From the NCBI GenBank assembly GCA_023381255.1, contig JAMCTX010000011.1:60413-124412 (forward strand): 64,000 nucleotides of DNA, in the 5' to 3' direction. How positions within the stretch are numbered: the first letter of the stretch is position 1; every line of letters begins with the position of its first letter. Made by a program: the position numbers and the translations under genes. This document shows positions 16,541 through 25,377 of this stretch, piece by piece. This DNA comes from Nitrososphaerota archaeon (GTDB taxonomy: Archaea > Thermoproteota > Nitrososphaeria > Conexivisphaerales > UBA164). A model generated the notes under the pieces. The model was not told where the DNA came from. It saw only the letters and a list, made by a program, of their open reading frames with translations, and did not search any database.

Positions 16541-19500
16541 CTACAATCCTCTCCATGTTTAACCTTGCTATGTAACTTGAGCCCTCTTTCTCATACACAC
16601 CAATTATGTTATGCGCCTTTGATAGGACCGTGTCCCTCAGCGAAATCAAAATTATCTGGGATGCCTCACCCCATTTATTTAAAAATTCACCAAGGCGCTC
16701 TGCCTTCTCAGCATCCATGTTGGCGTCTATTTCATCAAACAGGTAAAATGGTGATGTGTATGCCGACTGTAAAGCCATGAGGAAGGCAACCGAAATTACT
16801 GCCTTTTCGCCACCGCTTAACGATGCTGATTCGCGAGGCATCTTATCCCCGAACTTGCCAAGCATAAACACACCACCAGAAAACGGGTTATCTGGGTATT
16901 CCAGCTCAAGCCATGCCTCCCCATCCGCAAGTTCCCTGAATACAGACCTGAGTTCCCTGTCTATCTTTTCGAATGCCTTTATGAACACTTCCCTCTTCTG
17001 CCTGTCTATTTCCTCTATAAAATTGACTATTGATTCCCTGTCCCTTTCCAGCTCGTTTCTCCTAACTGATGAATCCTTGTACGATGTGTAATATTCCTTA
17101 TAATCGTGCACGGCCATCCTGTTGAGCCTGAGCTGGAGATCGTTTAGCTCTGCCTGTAGCTCGGTTACAACCTGCTCATAATCCCCGTACAGGTCATACT
17201 GCTCTACGCTGATTGACTGGTATTCAGCATTTAGCCTCTGCAAGTCTTCCGTGTTCCTCTCAATAACACTTCTTGCCTTTGACAGCTTCCTTTCGTTTTC
17301 TTTTAATTTTCTGAGTACCTCTGACCTTGCATCCTCTGCAGATTTTGCGTCGCTGCTCTTCTGCTTCATAAGCTCCCTTGTTGACGTGAGTTCCCTTTCC
17401 AGAGCCTGAATTCTTGTTTCCAGCTCCTTCTTTGCAGCTTCAATTGCTGTAATCCTCTGCGTTGCCTCAAGCTCCTCCGAACTGAGTTCTTTGATCCTTT
17501 GCTCCTGCTGGTTAAGCGATTCCTGCGTAACGCCAAGCCTTGCCCTTATTTCCTCGATTTTTGCTCCAAGCTCCATTCCCTTCCCGCTGAGCTTCATCAG
17601 GTCCTGATTCATTCCCATTATTTCTCCCTGAACTGACCTTATCTTGTCTTCCAGCACGCCAGGGTCTGTTGCCTTTATTTCCAAACTTATCTGGTTAAGC
17701 TTTGATTCCATTTCCTGCTGCTTCGATGTCAATGATGATAGTGCCTGGGCCAGCTTTTCTGTTTTTTTCCTCTTTTCCTCAATGCCGGTCTTCATGGATT
17801 CAAGCCTCTTGCTTAACCCATCCACAATCCTGCTCTCCATCTGAGATATCCTGTAAAGCGCTTCCGCCTGCTTTTTGCTTACATCCCTGTTTATGGACCT
17901 ATTTCCAAGTTCGCTGTTTATCTGATGAATTTCTACCATAAGCTTCTTCAAAACACCGTTTTTCTCCTTAACCACCGCTGATAGCCTGTTTATGGTCTTC
18001 CTGATTTCCCTGAGCCGGTGCGCACTGAGCTTGTCTGAAAGTTTTAGACTTGTAATGTAGCCGAGCTCCACCATCCCCCTTCCAAAAATAGCACCATCTT
18101 CCCGAATCCATGAAGAGCAGCAGGCGGATTCCTTTATGCAAACATTGCCAAACAGGGTTGTGACCATCGGTTCCATCTTCTTTCCAAACTCCATTACACC
18201 AACTATGGAATCCTCGCAGGCTTTAGAACCGCTGAACATTGAAAGAAGCAATATCCTGCTTCTGGGCAGGCTCTTCATGGCATTTTCAAGGTTCTGGTCA
18301 AAGCTTTCAAACACAAATGGATTTCCCAAGGCTTCAATTGCTGCACTTACCTGAGCCTTGTACCCCTGCTTTGCGTGGATCAGGTCGCCAATTCTGCCCA
18401 GGTACCCCCTGAAAACACCCGAATCAAAAAGCTCTTCCGCCGCATCCGGTGACATCTTTGAAGTTAACCTGTTAAACGCCTCCTCCACGCTTACTTCCTT
18501 TATTGATTTTAGTATAACTTCGTTGGCTTCCCTCAATCCGTCAGCTACTGCCTCCCTGAATGTGGAAAGTTTCTGAAGCCTTGCCAGCAACTCCGCTACC
18601 TTTTCAGATTCTTCGGAGCTTACGCCCTTGAGCGCATTTATCCCGGATTCAAGTTCGCTTTGTACCCCGGTTACCGATTCAATGTTTTTTATCAGTTGAT
18701 CCATTTTTTCCTGCTCATCCTTAAGTGAATCGCCCATCTTAGCAAGCTTGCTGCTTATTTCCTCTTTTCTTTCCCTCACTTTTCCAAGCAGACCAAGCAT
18801 TTTCTCCTGTTCCTTCTGCAGGTCAGTCCTTCTGGCTCTGTTCTTTTCATACTCTGTGTTAATTGAATGCAGTTCCTTTTCCTTGCGCTCAATCTCCTTT
18901 GAAAGCTCCGCCTGCTGCCTGTCCATTCCCTCTTTTTCGCCTGAGGCCTTCTCCCTTTCAGCCTGCAACTGATTTTTCATTAAGTTCAAGTTTGATATTA
19001 CGTTCTGCACTCTTGACTTTTCATCCTTTACCTGAAGCAGCCTTCTGGCGATGAACGAGCGTTCGCTTTCCTGAGAATCGTAGCTGGCTCGGGCATTCGA
19101 GAGTTCCGTTATCTTTGCTTCAGTTTCCTGGTCCATTGTGAGGGTTCCGGCACTTAGTAGTCTCTGGATCTCAGCTTCAAGCCTGCCATTTTCCTCTAAA
19201 AGTTTGCTTTCTTCCTTCTTAAACGATTCTAACTCGTTTGTTTTATTTCCTATCTTATCAGCAATCATGGATTTCCTGTATCTCTGCAACTCACGCTGCA
19301 AAGATTCATACCTGAGCTGATCGTTTCTCTCCCGTTCAAGCTTGATCATGCTTTCCCTTCTCTCGTCTAGTTTGGCAAATATTACAGCTAGCTGTGAGTC
19401 AGCTTCCCTGAGCCTTTGCACCGCCTCCCCCTTTCTGTCATCGTAAGCCTTTATGCCAACTATGTCCTCCAGAATAGCCCTCCTTTCAGCTGGCGTTGTT

Positions 19501-19943
19501 TCCGCTATCCTGTTTAGGGCACCCTGCGGCACAATATTTATTCCGTCAAATGATATCCTGGCTGAAAGCAGAAGGTCAATTATTGCATTTCTGGTGCTCC
19601 TTTTTCCGTTTAAAAAGTATTTCTGCGAACCGTCCTCAAACAGTTCCCTTGTTATGTTTACAGTTTCTTCCTGGACCGGAAGGGCATGGTTATCGTTTAC
19701 GATCTGAATGGAGACCCTGCCCTGCTTTATTTTTGCCTTTTCGTTTATGAGGGAGCTCATCTTGCTTTCCCTCAGTGATTTGGGGCTGTTTTCACCGAGC
19801 ACGAACCTTATTGCGTCAATTATATTGGATTTGCCGCTTCCGTTCTGACCAGAAACTGCGTTGAATCCGCGGGCAAGCTCAATCGTAACGTTTTTCTCGA
19901 ACGATTTGAACCCCCTGATCTCAAGCTTAGATATGTAAACCAC
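16500..19943 (-). CDS. smc: SMC chromosome segregation ATPase
   Basis: The 1147-residue SMC has Walker A 'SGQNGSGKSN' at 31-40 in 'EIRGFKSF' context. Two long coiled coils flank a hinge region at about 480-640. The C-terminal head has signature 'LSGGEKAVISVAFLMALQ' and Walker B 'FYLFDEIDANMD', all intact. With ScpA it forms a condensin-type loop-extruding complex. It is the first gene of the smc-scpA operon and is divergent from the ECF S-component gene across 102 AT-rich bases. Confidence 0.95.
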   Translation of the reverse strand: MVYISKLEIRGFKSFEKNVTIELARGFNAVSGQNGSGKSNIIDAIRFVLGENSPKSLRESKMSSLINEKAKIKQGRVSIQIVNDNHALPVQEETVNITRELFEDGSQKYFLNGKRSTRNAIIDLLLSARISFDGINIVPQGALNRIAETTPAERRAILEDIVGIKAYDDRKGEAVQRLREADSQLAVIFAKLDERRESMIKLERERNDQLRYESLQRELQRYRKSMIADKIGNKTNELESFKKEESKLLEENGRLEAEIQRLLSAGTLTMDQETEAKITELSNARASYDSQESERSFIARRLLQVKDEKSRVQNVISNLNLMKNQLQAEREKASGEKEGMDRQQAELSKEIERKEKELHSINTEYEKNRARRTDLQKEQEKMLGLLGKVRERKEEISSKLAKMGDSLKDEQEKMDQLIKNIESVTGVQSELESGINALKGVSSEESEKVAELLARLQKLSTFREAVADGLREANEVILKSIKEVSVEEAFNRLTSKMSPDAAEELFDSGVFRGYLGRIGDLIHAKQGYKAQVSAAIEALGNPFVFESFDQNLENAMKSLPRSRILLLSMFSGSKACEDSIVGVMEFGKKMEPMVTTLFGNVCIKESACCSSWIREDGAIFGRGMVELGYITSLKLSDKLSAHRLREIRKTINRLSAVVKEKNGVLKKLMVEIHQINSELGNRSINRDVSKKQAEALYRISQMESRIVDGLSKRLESMKTGIEEKRKKTEKLAQALSSLTSKQQEMESKLNQISLEIKATDPGVLEDKIRSVQGEIMGMNQDLMKLSGKGMELGAKIEEIRARLGVTQESLNQQEQRIKELSSEELEATQRITAIEAAKKELETRIQALERELTSTRELMKQKSSDAKSAEDARSEVLRKLKENERKLSKARSVIERNTEDLQRLNAEYQSISVEQYDLYGDYEQVVTELQAELNDLQLRLNRMAVHDYKEYYTSYKDSSVRRNELERDRESIVNFIEEIDRQKREVFIKAFEKIDRELRSVFRELADGEAWLELEYPDNPFSGGVFMLGKFGDKMPRESASLSGGEKAVISVAFLMALQSAYTSPFYLFDEIDANMDAEKAERLGEFLNKWGEASQIILISLRDTVLSKAHNIIGVYEKEGSSYIARLNMERIVDGGGKRQSSQNSA

Positions 19944-20045
19944 GCAACATATAACAAATTACTACAATTTATTCTTTTTCAAATATATACCAATAATTTT
20001 GTATATTACCAAAAAATTAATAAAGCAAAAAATTTTTGTAATTTT

Positions 20046-20582
20046 ATGATGGAAAAGAAACGCCTCGCACTCATAACAACGGTTGTCGCTGCATCTGCTG
20101 TGCTGGAACTCCTGCCTCTGAAGCTTTTCTTTCCTTTGCTTCCATACCTGACGTTTGATATAGGGGAGGTGCCAATATTCTTCCTGACGCTCTATGACGG
20201 CATAACAGACGGCGCAATTGCATCAATTGCGCTTACAGTTCTGCTTTTCTTTTTTGGAACGTTTGTACCAATAGGGCCTTTGCTCAAGGGAGCTGCGGTG
20301 ATTTCCGCAATTATCGGCGCATGGGCTGGCATAAAGATCAAGCGCTCACCCTACCTGTCTTTTATTTTATCCACACTTCTAAGGATAATCGCTATGACCG
20401 CCTTCAACTACGTGCTTATAGAATATTTTGTGCCAGGCTTCCTGACATTTTTGCCAAAATACGTCAGCTTCATGTCGCCAATGGTTGCGGTTCTCGTGCT
20501 CACTGCGCTTTTCAATATTTTACAGAACATCATATCATTCATTCCGGCCTATGCTGCCTGGATGAGGTTCAGAACATCCTGA
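20046..20582 (+). CDS. ECF transporter S-component-like membrane protein
   Basis: The 178-residue protein has about six hydrophobic segments, starting 'LALITTVVAASAVLELL'. The 'YLTFDIGEVPIFFLTLYDG' stretch resembles the L1/TM2 region of vitamin- and riboflavin-type S-components. ECF S-components bind the substrate and dock onto a shared T/ATPase module, not seen nearby. The substrate is unknown. The 3' end overlaps the convergent DUF763 gene by 14 bases. Confidence 0.6.
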   Translation: MMEKKRLALITTVVAASAVLELLPLKLFFPLLPYLTFDIGEVPIFFLTLYDGITDGAIASIALTVLLFFFGTFVPIGPLLKGAAVISAIIGAWAGIKIKRSPYLSFILSTLLRIIAMTAFNYVLIEYFVPGFLTFLPKYVSFMSPMVAVLVLTALFNILQNIISFIPAYAAWMRFRTS

Positions 20583-21630
20583 GCGTCCCTGAAGCGCTTT
20601 TAATCCAGCTATTGTCTGAAAGCTTCCTGAGCATTTTTTTCTTGTAATCCTGGTCTATTGATGATCCTTCAATGATTTCCCCCAAGTATTTTATGGTAGA
20701 TTCGTATGCGTTCCTATCCACAGGATAAGGTATACCGTCCTTGCCGCCGTGCGCAAACGAAAAAACTGCCGGGTCCTTCCAGGATGGTTCCGCCCCATAT
20801 ATCAGTGAAGCGGTAAGCGATAGTGCCCTTACGGCTACGGGACCCATTCCCTTTGTTAACAGCAGTTCTTCGTAGGAAGACGGTGACACGGAATTTATTG
20901 TGCGCAGCAACCTTTTATCGAAGAACCGTTCCAGATGCAGTGACGGCTTGCCTGAAACCCAGCTGTCGAGGCCGGAACCTGACCCAAAAAGCTCTAGCGT
21001 CGCCTTCCTGTTGTCAGCAGACTGGTCTGTCGCTAAATTTAACACGTACCTGCCAGGATCCAGTGCTGCTATCCCGTTGTTTGGGTCGCGCAGCATATTC
21101 TTGTTGCCTTCGCCCATTATATGATACCTTCTGGCATATCCGCTCTGGTAATTCATCCCCTGCTGAACCACGGCCCACTCCTTATTTTCGGATATGAGCA
21201 TCCAGTGCTGATATATTGAATATCCGTCCTGTATTGCCGTCCCGTCCACCTTTGCCGACAGCGCGCTGTTATACCTGAAATAAGAAGGGTCCAAATTAAA
21301 ATTGCTGGCTATTGAGCCCATTTCGTTCTGGATAATCCTGCTTTTTCCCTTGCCCCCAGCAATTTTGAGACCGATTTCCTGTTTTATCAATGCCTCCTTG
21401 AGGGCTGCCATGGTCACTGTTGTCAGGCCGCTGCTGTGCCAGTCAAACCCAAGCACGCTCCCAAATGCCTGAAACCAGAATGGATCTGAAATTCTTTTTA
21501 TTACCTCACGCGTGCCACCCTCATCTACCATCAGTTTAACTATTTCTCCTGAAAGCACCACCATCCTCCGGTAAAGCCATTCAGGTGCCCTTCCCCAGTG
21601 CAGCGGAAGATCAGCTGTGCCGCTTAGCAC
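20569..21630 (-). CDS. DUF763 family protein
   Basis: The protein has the DUF763 hallmark start 'SGTADLPLHWGRAPEWLYRRM', 'WHSSGLTTVTMAALKEAL', and 'YSIYQHWMLISENKEWAVVQQGMN'. It also has a 'LLLTKGMGPVAVRALSLTASLIYG' segment resembling a helix-hairpin-helix. Function is unknown; a DNA-processing role has only been guessed. An upstream ATG at 21678 would add 16 residues without family resemblance. I prefer GTG at 21630 (or TTG 21633), preceded by a G-rich ribosome-binding-like run. Divergent from TBP. Confidence 0.8.
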   Translation of the reverse strand: MLSGTADLPLHWGRAPEWLYRRMVVLSGEIVKLMVDEGGTREVIKRISDPFWFQAFGSVLGFDWHSSGLTTVTMAALKEALIKQEIGLKIAGGKGKSRIIQNEMGSIASNFNLDPSYFRYNSALSAKVDGTAIQDGYSIYQHWMLISENKEWAVVQQGMNYQSGYARRYHIMGEGNKNMLRDPNNGIAALDPGRYVLNLATDQSADNRKATLELFGSGSGLDSWVSGKPSLHLERFFDKRLLRTINSVSPSSYEELLLTKGMGPVAVRALSLTASLIYGAEPSWKDPAVFSFAHGGKDGIPYPVDRNAYESTIKYLGEIIEGSSIDQDYKKKMLRKLSDNSWIKSASGTLRMF

Positions 21631-21777
21631 CAACCCCCACCCATGACAATAGCATTGTAAAAAATAGAATTTTTGCAAATATTAAAGTTTTGGTGCACTC
21701 ATGGTCTTGCAAACCGTTTATTTAACGGCGGCAATTTTTAAAAATGCGCGCCTTTCAGTATTTATAAGTTAAAGTAT

Positions 21778-21785
21778 TTATATAC
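21778..21785 (+). promoter_or_regulatory. TATA box of the TBP gene
   Basis: TTTATATA is centred about 26 bases ahead of TTG 21807, implying a leaderless TTG-initiated message for TBP. A second AT-rich run, TTTTATAAATTATATA at about 21789-21804, lies just before the start. Confidence 0.55.
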
Positions 21786-21806
21786 CCCTTTTATAAATTA
21801 TATACG

Positions 21807-22364
21807 TTGCCTAAGACATTAGCCACTATAAGTATTGAAAATGTAGTTACGTCAGCGTCGGTAAATCAACCAATAGAGTTGCTCCTTATAACGAAGCTTT
21901 TTCCGGATGTGGAATACCACCCCGAACAGTTCCCGGGGCTCGTGTTCAGATTAAAATCGCCAAAAACAGCCACTCTGATATTTAGCTCCGGGAAGATGGT
22001 TTGCACTGGAGCAAAAAGCGAAGCTCAGGCCAAAAAGGCCGTTGAAACTGTCGTTCAAAAGCTCAGGAAATCTGGCATTGAAATAAGGAATGAACCGATC
22101 ATCGAAATACAGAACATTGTTGCCTCTGCTGCACTCGGCGGAAGGATAAATCTGGAGATGGCAGCGCAAACACTTGAGCACAATATGTATGAGCCTGAAC
22201 AGTTCCCAGGCCTTATATACAGGATGGACGACCCCAAAACAGTAATTCTTCTATTTGCCAGTGGAAAGCTTGTGTGCACGGGGGCAAAAAAAGAAGATGA
22301 AGTATACAGGGCAGTTACAAAGCTCCATGAGCTGCTTGAAGAAAAGGAACTAATGGCCTATTGA
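21807..22364 (+). CDS. tbp: TATA-box-binding protein
   Basis: The 185-residue saddle protein is made of two direct repeats. Each carries 'YxPEQFPGLxxR', 'KTATLIFSSGKMVCTGAK' or its second-half counterpart 'KTVILLFASGKLVCTGAK', including the intercalating Phe pairs. It nucleates archaeal transcription with TFB. It starts at TTG. The promoter region between TBP and DUF763 holds several TATA-like sequences, which would allow autoregulation, but this is inference. Confidence 0.96.
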   Translation: MPKTLATISIENVVTSASVNQPIELLLITKLFPDVEYHPEQFPGLVFRLKSPKTATLIFSSGKMVCTGAKSEAQAKKAVETVVQKLRKSGIEIRNEPIIEIQNIVASAALGGRINLEMAAQTLEHNMYEPEQFPGLIYRMDDPKTVILLFASGKLVCTGAKKEDEVYRAVTKLHELLEEKELMAY

Positions 22365-22379
22365 ACTAATGCAAATATA

Positions 22380-22388
22380 TTTATAAAA
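22380..22388 (+). promoter_or_regulatory. TATA box of the DUF47-PiT operon
   Basis: TTTATAAAA is centred 27 bases before TTG 22411 and supports that leaderless start. Confidence 0.55.
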
Positions 22389-22410
22389 GAGTTGTCAACA
22401 ATAAAACGGG

Positions 22411-23079
22411 TTGTCATTTACAAGCTTATTTAAAAAGGGGGAAGACAGGCTGCTTGAACAGATCCTGCAGTATTACCTTACTTTGGAGTCATGCTATGAT
22501 AATCTTCAGAAGTACCTTCTTGAAATAAAGGCGGGCAATGGGTCTGATGAAACATATAAAATAATAAGCGACCTGGAAAAGAAGGCTGATGAAAATCATG
22601 AAAAACTGGCTGAAAGCATAGCGTCTGGAAGTTTTTTCTCCTATATAAGGGACGATTTTCTTCAGCTACTTGAAAAGATGGATTATGTTGCAGATTACTC
22701 AAAGGATGTGGCAAAGATCTTCAAGGAATACAATATAGAACCGGTTTCAATCCAGTATCTCTTTGATAAAACACAATTCACGGATTTCACGGCGGCAATA
22801 AAGGAAACTCTCACCAGCTTTGAGGATGTTCTAAGGAGCGTTAAAAAATCTCCCCCCAATGCCCTATTGGTTAAGGTTAAAAATGTGGAAGGCAATGAAG
22901 AAAAGGCTGACTATATAAAGGACAAGGTGCAGATATCAATACATAACAACTGCAAGGATTTGCCAGTGCTTGACGTTATAACACTGAGGGACATAGTGAA
23001 TTTGCTCGACAATGTGGCAGACAGTGCCGAAGATTCTTCCGATATAATAATACAGCTAATAGCAAAGGGATACAAATGA
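22411..23079 (+). CDS. DUF47/PhoU-like phosphate transport regulator
   Basis: The 222-residue all-helical protein has 'SLFKKGEDRLLEQILQYYL', 'SDLEKKADENHEKLAESI' and 'LLEKMDYVADYSKDVAKIF' segments with acidic E-x3-D metal-site patterns of the DUF47 (TIGR00153) family. DUF47 proteins are PhoU relatives that accompany PiT transporters. It overlaps the downstream transporter by four bases (ATGA), so coupling is strong. The start is TTG. Confidence 0.88.
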   Translation: MSFTSLFKKGEDRLLEQILQYYLTLESCYDNLQKYLLEIKAGNGSDETYKIISDLEKKADENHEKLAESIASGSFFSYIRDDFLQLLEKMDYVADYSKDVAKIFKEYNIEPVSIQYLFDKTQFTDFTAAIKETLTSFEDVLRSVKKSPPNALLVKVKNVEGNEEKADYIKDKVQISIHNNCKDLPVLDVITLRDIVNLLDNVADSAEDSSDIIIQLIAKGYK

Positions 23080-24011
23080 CCCTTGACTTTATAATTGAAA
23101 TTATTCTGCTTGTACTTTTAATTTACCTTTTCGGGCTTAATAACGGGTCCGTATTTGAAGGCGGTCTCGCCGGCAGCGGGCTTTACAACTATGCAAGCGC
23201 GGCAATTATAGTTGGGGTTGGAATATTTCTGGGCACATTGATTCAGGGCAGGTACACTGGAACATTCGCAGAGGAAATGGGGGGCGTGCTTTCAGGCAAT
23301 GCCGCAATAATCCTGCTACTGGTCCAGCTGGCGTTGTTTCTGGCATTTACTTTCATAAATTTGCCGCTGAGCATTACGCAGTCCCTGGTTGGCGGGTGGT
23401 TGTCGGTTCTGCTTATACTTGGAATAATCATAAAGCCTGGGCCCATGGATTCGCTTTTTTTCTGGTGGGTTGTTTCGCCATTTATATCGATGGCATTTAC
23501 CGCCGTTTTTTACAAGGCTGTAAGGCGCCTGTCATTTCATTTTCCGATATCTTCAGTTAGCTACACGTCACGCATATCTGCGCTTGTGCTGGTCTTTTAC
23601 ACTTCATTTGTGCTCGGGGCCAACAATGTGGGATTCATCATGGGGGCTTTTGGCCTCAATTATTTTATACTGATTTTGCTTGCAATAGCGGCATCAATAG
23701 GCGCCCTGGGAGCTTCCAGGATGTCGAAGGCAATTGGGGAAGACCTCATTGTGGCTGGACCGCTGGGAATAACATCGGCACTGCTGGGAGGGACCACGGT
23801 GCTGCTTTTCCTAACCTATCTTGGACTGCCGGCATCACTTACGACAACCATACTTGGCGCGCTGATAGGCGTTGGCATTGCCTCCAAGCCTAGGCTGTTT
23901 AACAAAAGGTACCTTGTGCTGGTGGTTTTGAGCTGGATCATGGCCTTTGTAATGGGGTTTGCCATAGTTTATGGCATCTTTGCCCCCCTAAGGGTGCTGC
24001 TTCATTTCTGA
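23076..24011 (+). CDS. pit: PiT-family inorganic phosphate transporter
   Basis: The 311-residue membrane protein has about nine hydrophobic segments. PiT-like half repeats are visible: 'FGLNNGSVF' and 'LPLSITQSLVGGWLSVLL' in the first half, 'LGANNVGFIMGAFG' and 'LPASLTTTILGALIGVGIAS' in the second. These correspond to the GANDxAN and P-x-S-x-T-x6-G signatures. The first has N-N instead of N-D, so the driving ion or activity may differ. It is operonic with DUF47. The 3' end overlaps the convergent PUA gene by 24 bases. Confidence 0.85.
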   Translation: MTLDFIIEIILLVLLIYLFGLNNGSVFEGGLAGSGLYNYASAAIIVGVGIFLGTLIQGRYTGTFAEEMGGVLSGNAAIILLLVQLALFLAFTFINLPLSITQSLVGGWLSVLLILGIIIKPGPMDSLFFWWVVSPFISMAFTAVFYKAVRRLSFHFPISSVSYTSRISALVLVFYTSFVLGANNVGFIMGAFGLNYFILILLAIAASIGALGASRMSKAIGEDLIVAGPLGITSALLGGTTVLLFLTYLGLPASLTTTILGALIGVGIASKPRLFNKRYLVLVVLSWIMAFVMGFAIVYGIFAPLRVLLHF

Positions 24012-24494
24012 TTGATTTGATCCCTTGTAATACTTTTTAACAAATTCAATCACCGCATTCCATATCTGATCCCCCTGCCTGTGAACGTTTCTTGCTACAA
24101 CGCCCTTTTGCGCTGAAACTGCCTCGGCATAATCCATCATAGAAATCGCTATTGCAAGGCTTTCCTTATTGCCTGTTATGAGCGCCGGCCAGCCATTTTT
24201 GAGTTTGCTGTCAATATTGATTATACCAGGCCTCATTACATTTGCACCCTGCTTTATACGCTCAGAAGCACCGCTGTCAACTTCAAGCTGAGGCAACTGC
24301 CCAGAGATTTTGTCAGCCAAAAATGGGTAAAATGCGCTGTTTTTTTTATCGTAGATCATAAACCCGTCATCCACAAGCACCAATGCATTTTCCAGTTCCA
24401 GCGCCCTTTCCGGCTCAAAATGTATGCCTGTCCTTTCCATTATCTCCTTTGAATATTGCTTTATCTCCTTTTTACTAAGATAATTGATCTTCAA
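23988..24494 (-). CDS. PUA-domain protein (archaeal MCT-1-like)
   Basis: The 168-residue product has an N-terminal 'LSKKEIKQYSKEIMERTG' region followed by a PUA domain with 'SERIKQGANVMRPGI' and 'ALITGNKESLAIAISMM', matching archaeal MCT-1/DUF1947-type RNA-binding proteins. A longer frame reaches 24581, but those codons are tRNA-Ile sequence read as protein, so they are discarded. TTG 24494 is preferred; the region just upstream, between tRNA and gene, has an AT-rich ATATTTTTATTTT box. Confidence 0.78.
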   Translation of the reverse strand: MKINYLSKKEIKQYSKEIMERTGIHFEPERALELENALVLVDDGFMIYDKKNSAFYPFLADKISGQLPQLEVDSGASERIKQGANVMRPGIINIDSKLKNGWPALITGNKESLAIAISMMDYAEAVSAQKGVVARNVHRQGDQIWNAVIEFVKKYYKGSNQSEMKQHP

Positions 24495-24530
24495 TGACAG
24501 CAGTTTATCTAACCAAAATAAAAATATTAG

Positions 24531-24629
24531 TGGGCCGGGCCGGATTTGAACCGGCGACCTTTCGGTTATCAGCTTCGTCACATCTTTTTAAGATGTTCGA
24601 ACGCTCTAACCATGCTGAGCTACCGGCCC
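24531..24629 (-). tRNA. tRNA-Ile(GAT) with a 24-nt intron at 30/31 (anticodon stem)
   Basis: The 99-nt gene has acceptor GGGCCGG/CCGGCCC, D arm GCTC/GAGC, T arm GCCGG-TTCAAAT-CCGGC and discriminator A, with no encoded CCA. Only removal of 24 nt between TTCG and G gives a perfect anticodon stem TTCGG/CCGAA with loop CTGATAA (anticodon GAT). The precursor folds as a bulge-helix-bulge: central 4-bp helix CGTT/GACG, 3-nt bulges CGA and AAG, and an intron hairpin ACATCTT-AAA-AAGATGT. Cutting after the second bulge base predicts the same splice sites. Two independent readings therefore agree. Confidence 0.9.
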
Positions 24630-24633
24630 ATCA

Positions 24634-24993
24634 TCACGCTGTTGCTGGTCCCTTAAGTGCCTGATTGACTTTTGCCTGCACTTCCTGCAGGCTCTGCCTG
24701 ACTTTCTCTTCCTGCTTAGCCAGTATTGTCCTTCTTGTATTGGCAAGCTCCTTCCTCTCTCCAAGTTCCTTTAAAAGGTCCTGCTTTGTTGACCTGATCA
24801 TTATGCTTCCTGATATTTTGTAAACCTGCGCGTCATCATTTTCCTTTGTTAACTCTTCGATTGCCCTTTCGGCATCAGCTAGCTCCAGATCAACCTGCTG
24901 CTTTTGCGCAAGGAGCGCCTGCAGCGTCTGTTGAAGCTGGTCGTACCTTGCCAGTTCTTCCTGCAACCATGGTGGTATGTTTGCTTCGCTCAT
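24634..24993 (-). CDS. pfdB: Prefoldin beta subunit
   Basis: The 119-residue protein has two coiled-coil helices (about 10-50 and 75-110) flanking a beta hairpin with 'ENDDAQVYKISGSIMIRST', the prefoldin beta signature. It works with the alpha subunit as a hexameric jellyfish-like chaperone. It overlaps pcc1 by four bases and is last in the exosome superoperon, which is its usual place in archaea. Confidence 0.92.
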   Translation of the reverse strand: MSEANIPPWLQEELARYDQLQQTLQALLAQKQQVDLELADAERAIEELTKENDDAQVYKISGSIMIRSTKQDLLKELGERKELANTRRTILAKQEEKVRQSLQEVQAKVNQALKGPATA

Positions 24994-25202
24994 TTTACCT
25001 TCTCCATACTTTCCAAAGCGGCATTTATAACTCTAAGGGTTGAATTCAGCCTTGCCCTCATGTCCCCCATATCACGCGCCGCATACTCAATTATAAACTC
25101 CCCATTCTTACATTTAGAATCATCTATTGCAGCACTAAGTGCTTTAGCTATAGCTTTGTTCCCACTTACAGTTATTTTTATTGTGCTGTCATTATGGCTC
25201 AT
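24990..25202 (-). CDS. pcc1: KEOPS complex subunit Pcc1-like
   Basis: The 70-residue protein has the Pcc1 fold pattern: strand 'STIKITVSGNKAIAKALSAA', then 'DD', a strand 'GEFIIEYAARD', and the ending 'MRARLNSTLRVINAALESME' helix (lRa-x-LNS motif). KEOPS makes the t6A37 modification of ANN-decoding tRNAs. The position between L37Ae and prefoldin beta is the classic archaeal location of this short gene and supports the call. Confidence 0.82.
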   Translation of the reverse strand: MSHNDSTIKITVSGNKAIAKALSAAIDDSKCKNGEFIIEYAARDMGDMRARLNSTLRVINAALESMEKVK

Positions 25203-25377
25203 AAGCGTCTCCAGTTACCCTGTAGCCGCATTTGCCGCACTCCCATATCCCATTATTTGACCTGGCAAAGGTCTTTGAGCCGCACTTTGGGCATGCGCGC
25301 TTCTTTTTCAGCTTTTTCCATGCCGCCAAGTACTTTCTCCTTACTGTCAGCCCATATTTAATTCCCAGATTTGGCAT
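25192..25377 (-). CDS. rpl37ae: 50S ribosomal protein L37Ae (eL43)
   Basis: The 61-residue zinc-ribbon protein has 'CPKCGSKTFARSNNGIWECGKC' in the second half (shown in part), i.e. CxxC-x14-CxxC, preceded by basic 'YGLTVRRKYLAAWKKLKKKR'. Its start region overlaps the end of rrp42 by 20 bases, and it overlaps pcc1 by 11 bases. Confidence 0.95.
   Translation of the reverse strand: MPNLGIKYGLTVRRKYLAAWKKLKKKRACPKCGSKTFARSNNGIWECGKCGYRVTGDAYEP

Noticed and set aside
24495-24581. N-terminal extension of the PUA protein up to 24581
   Set aside because: These codons (TERSPVQIRPGP) are tRNA-Ile sequence translated, a common artefact.
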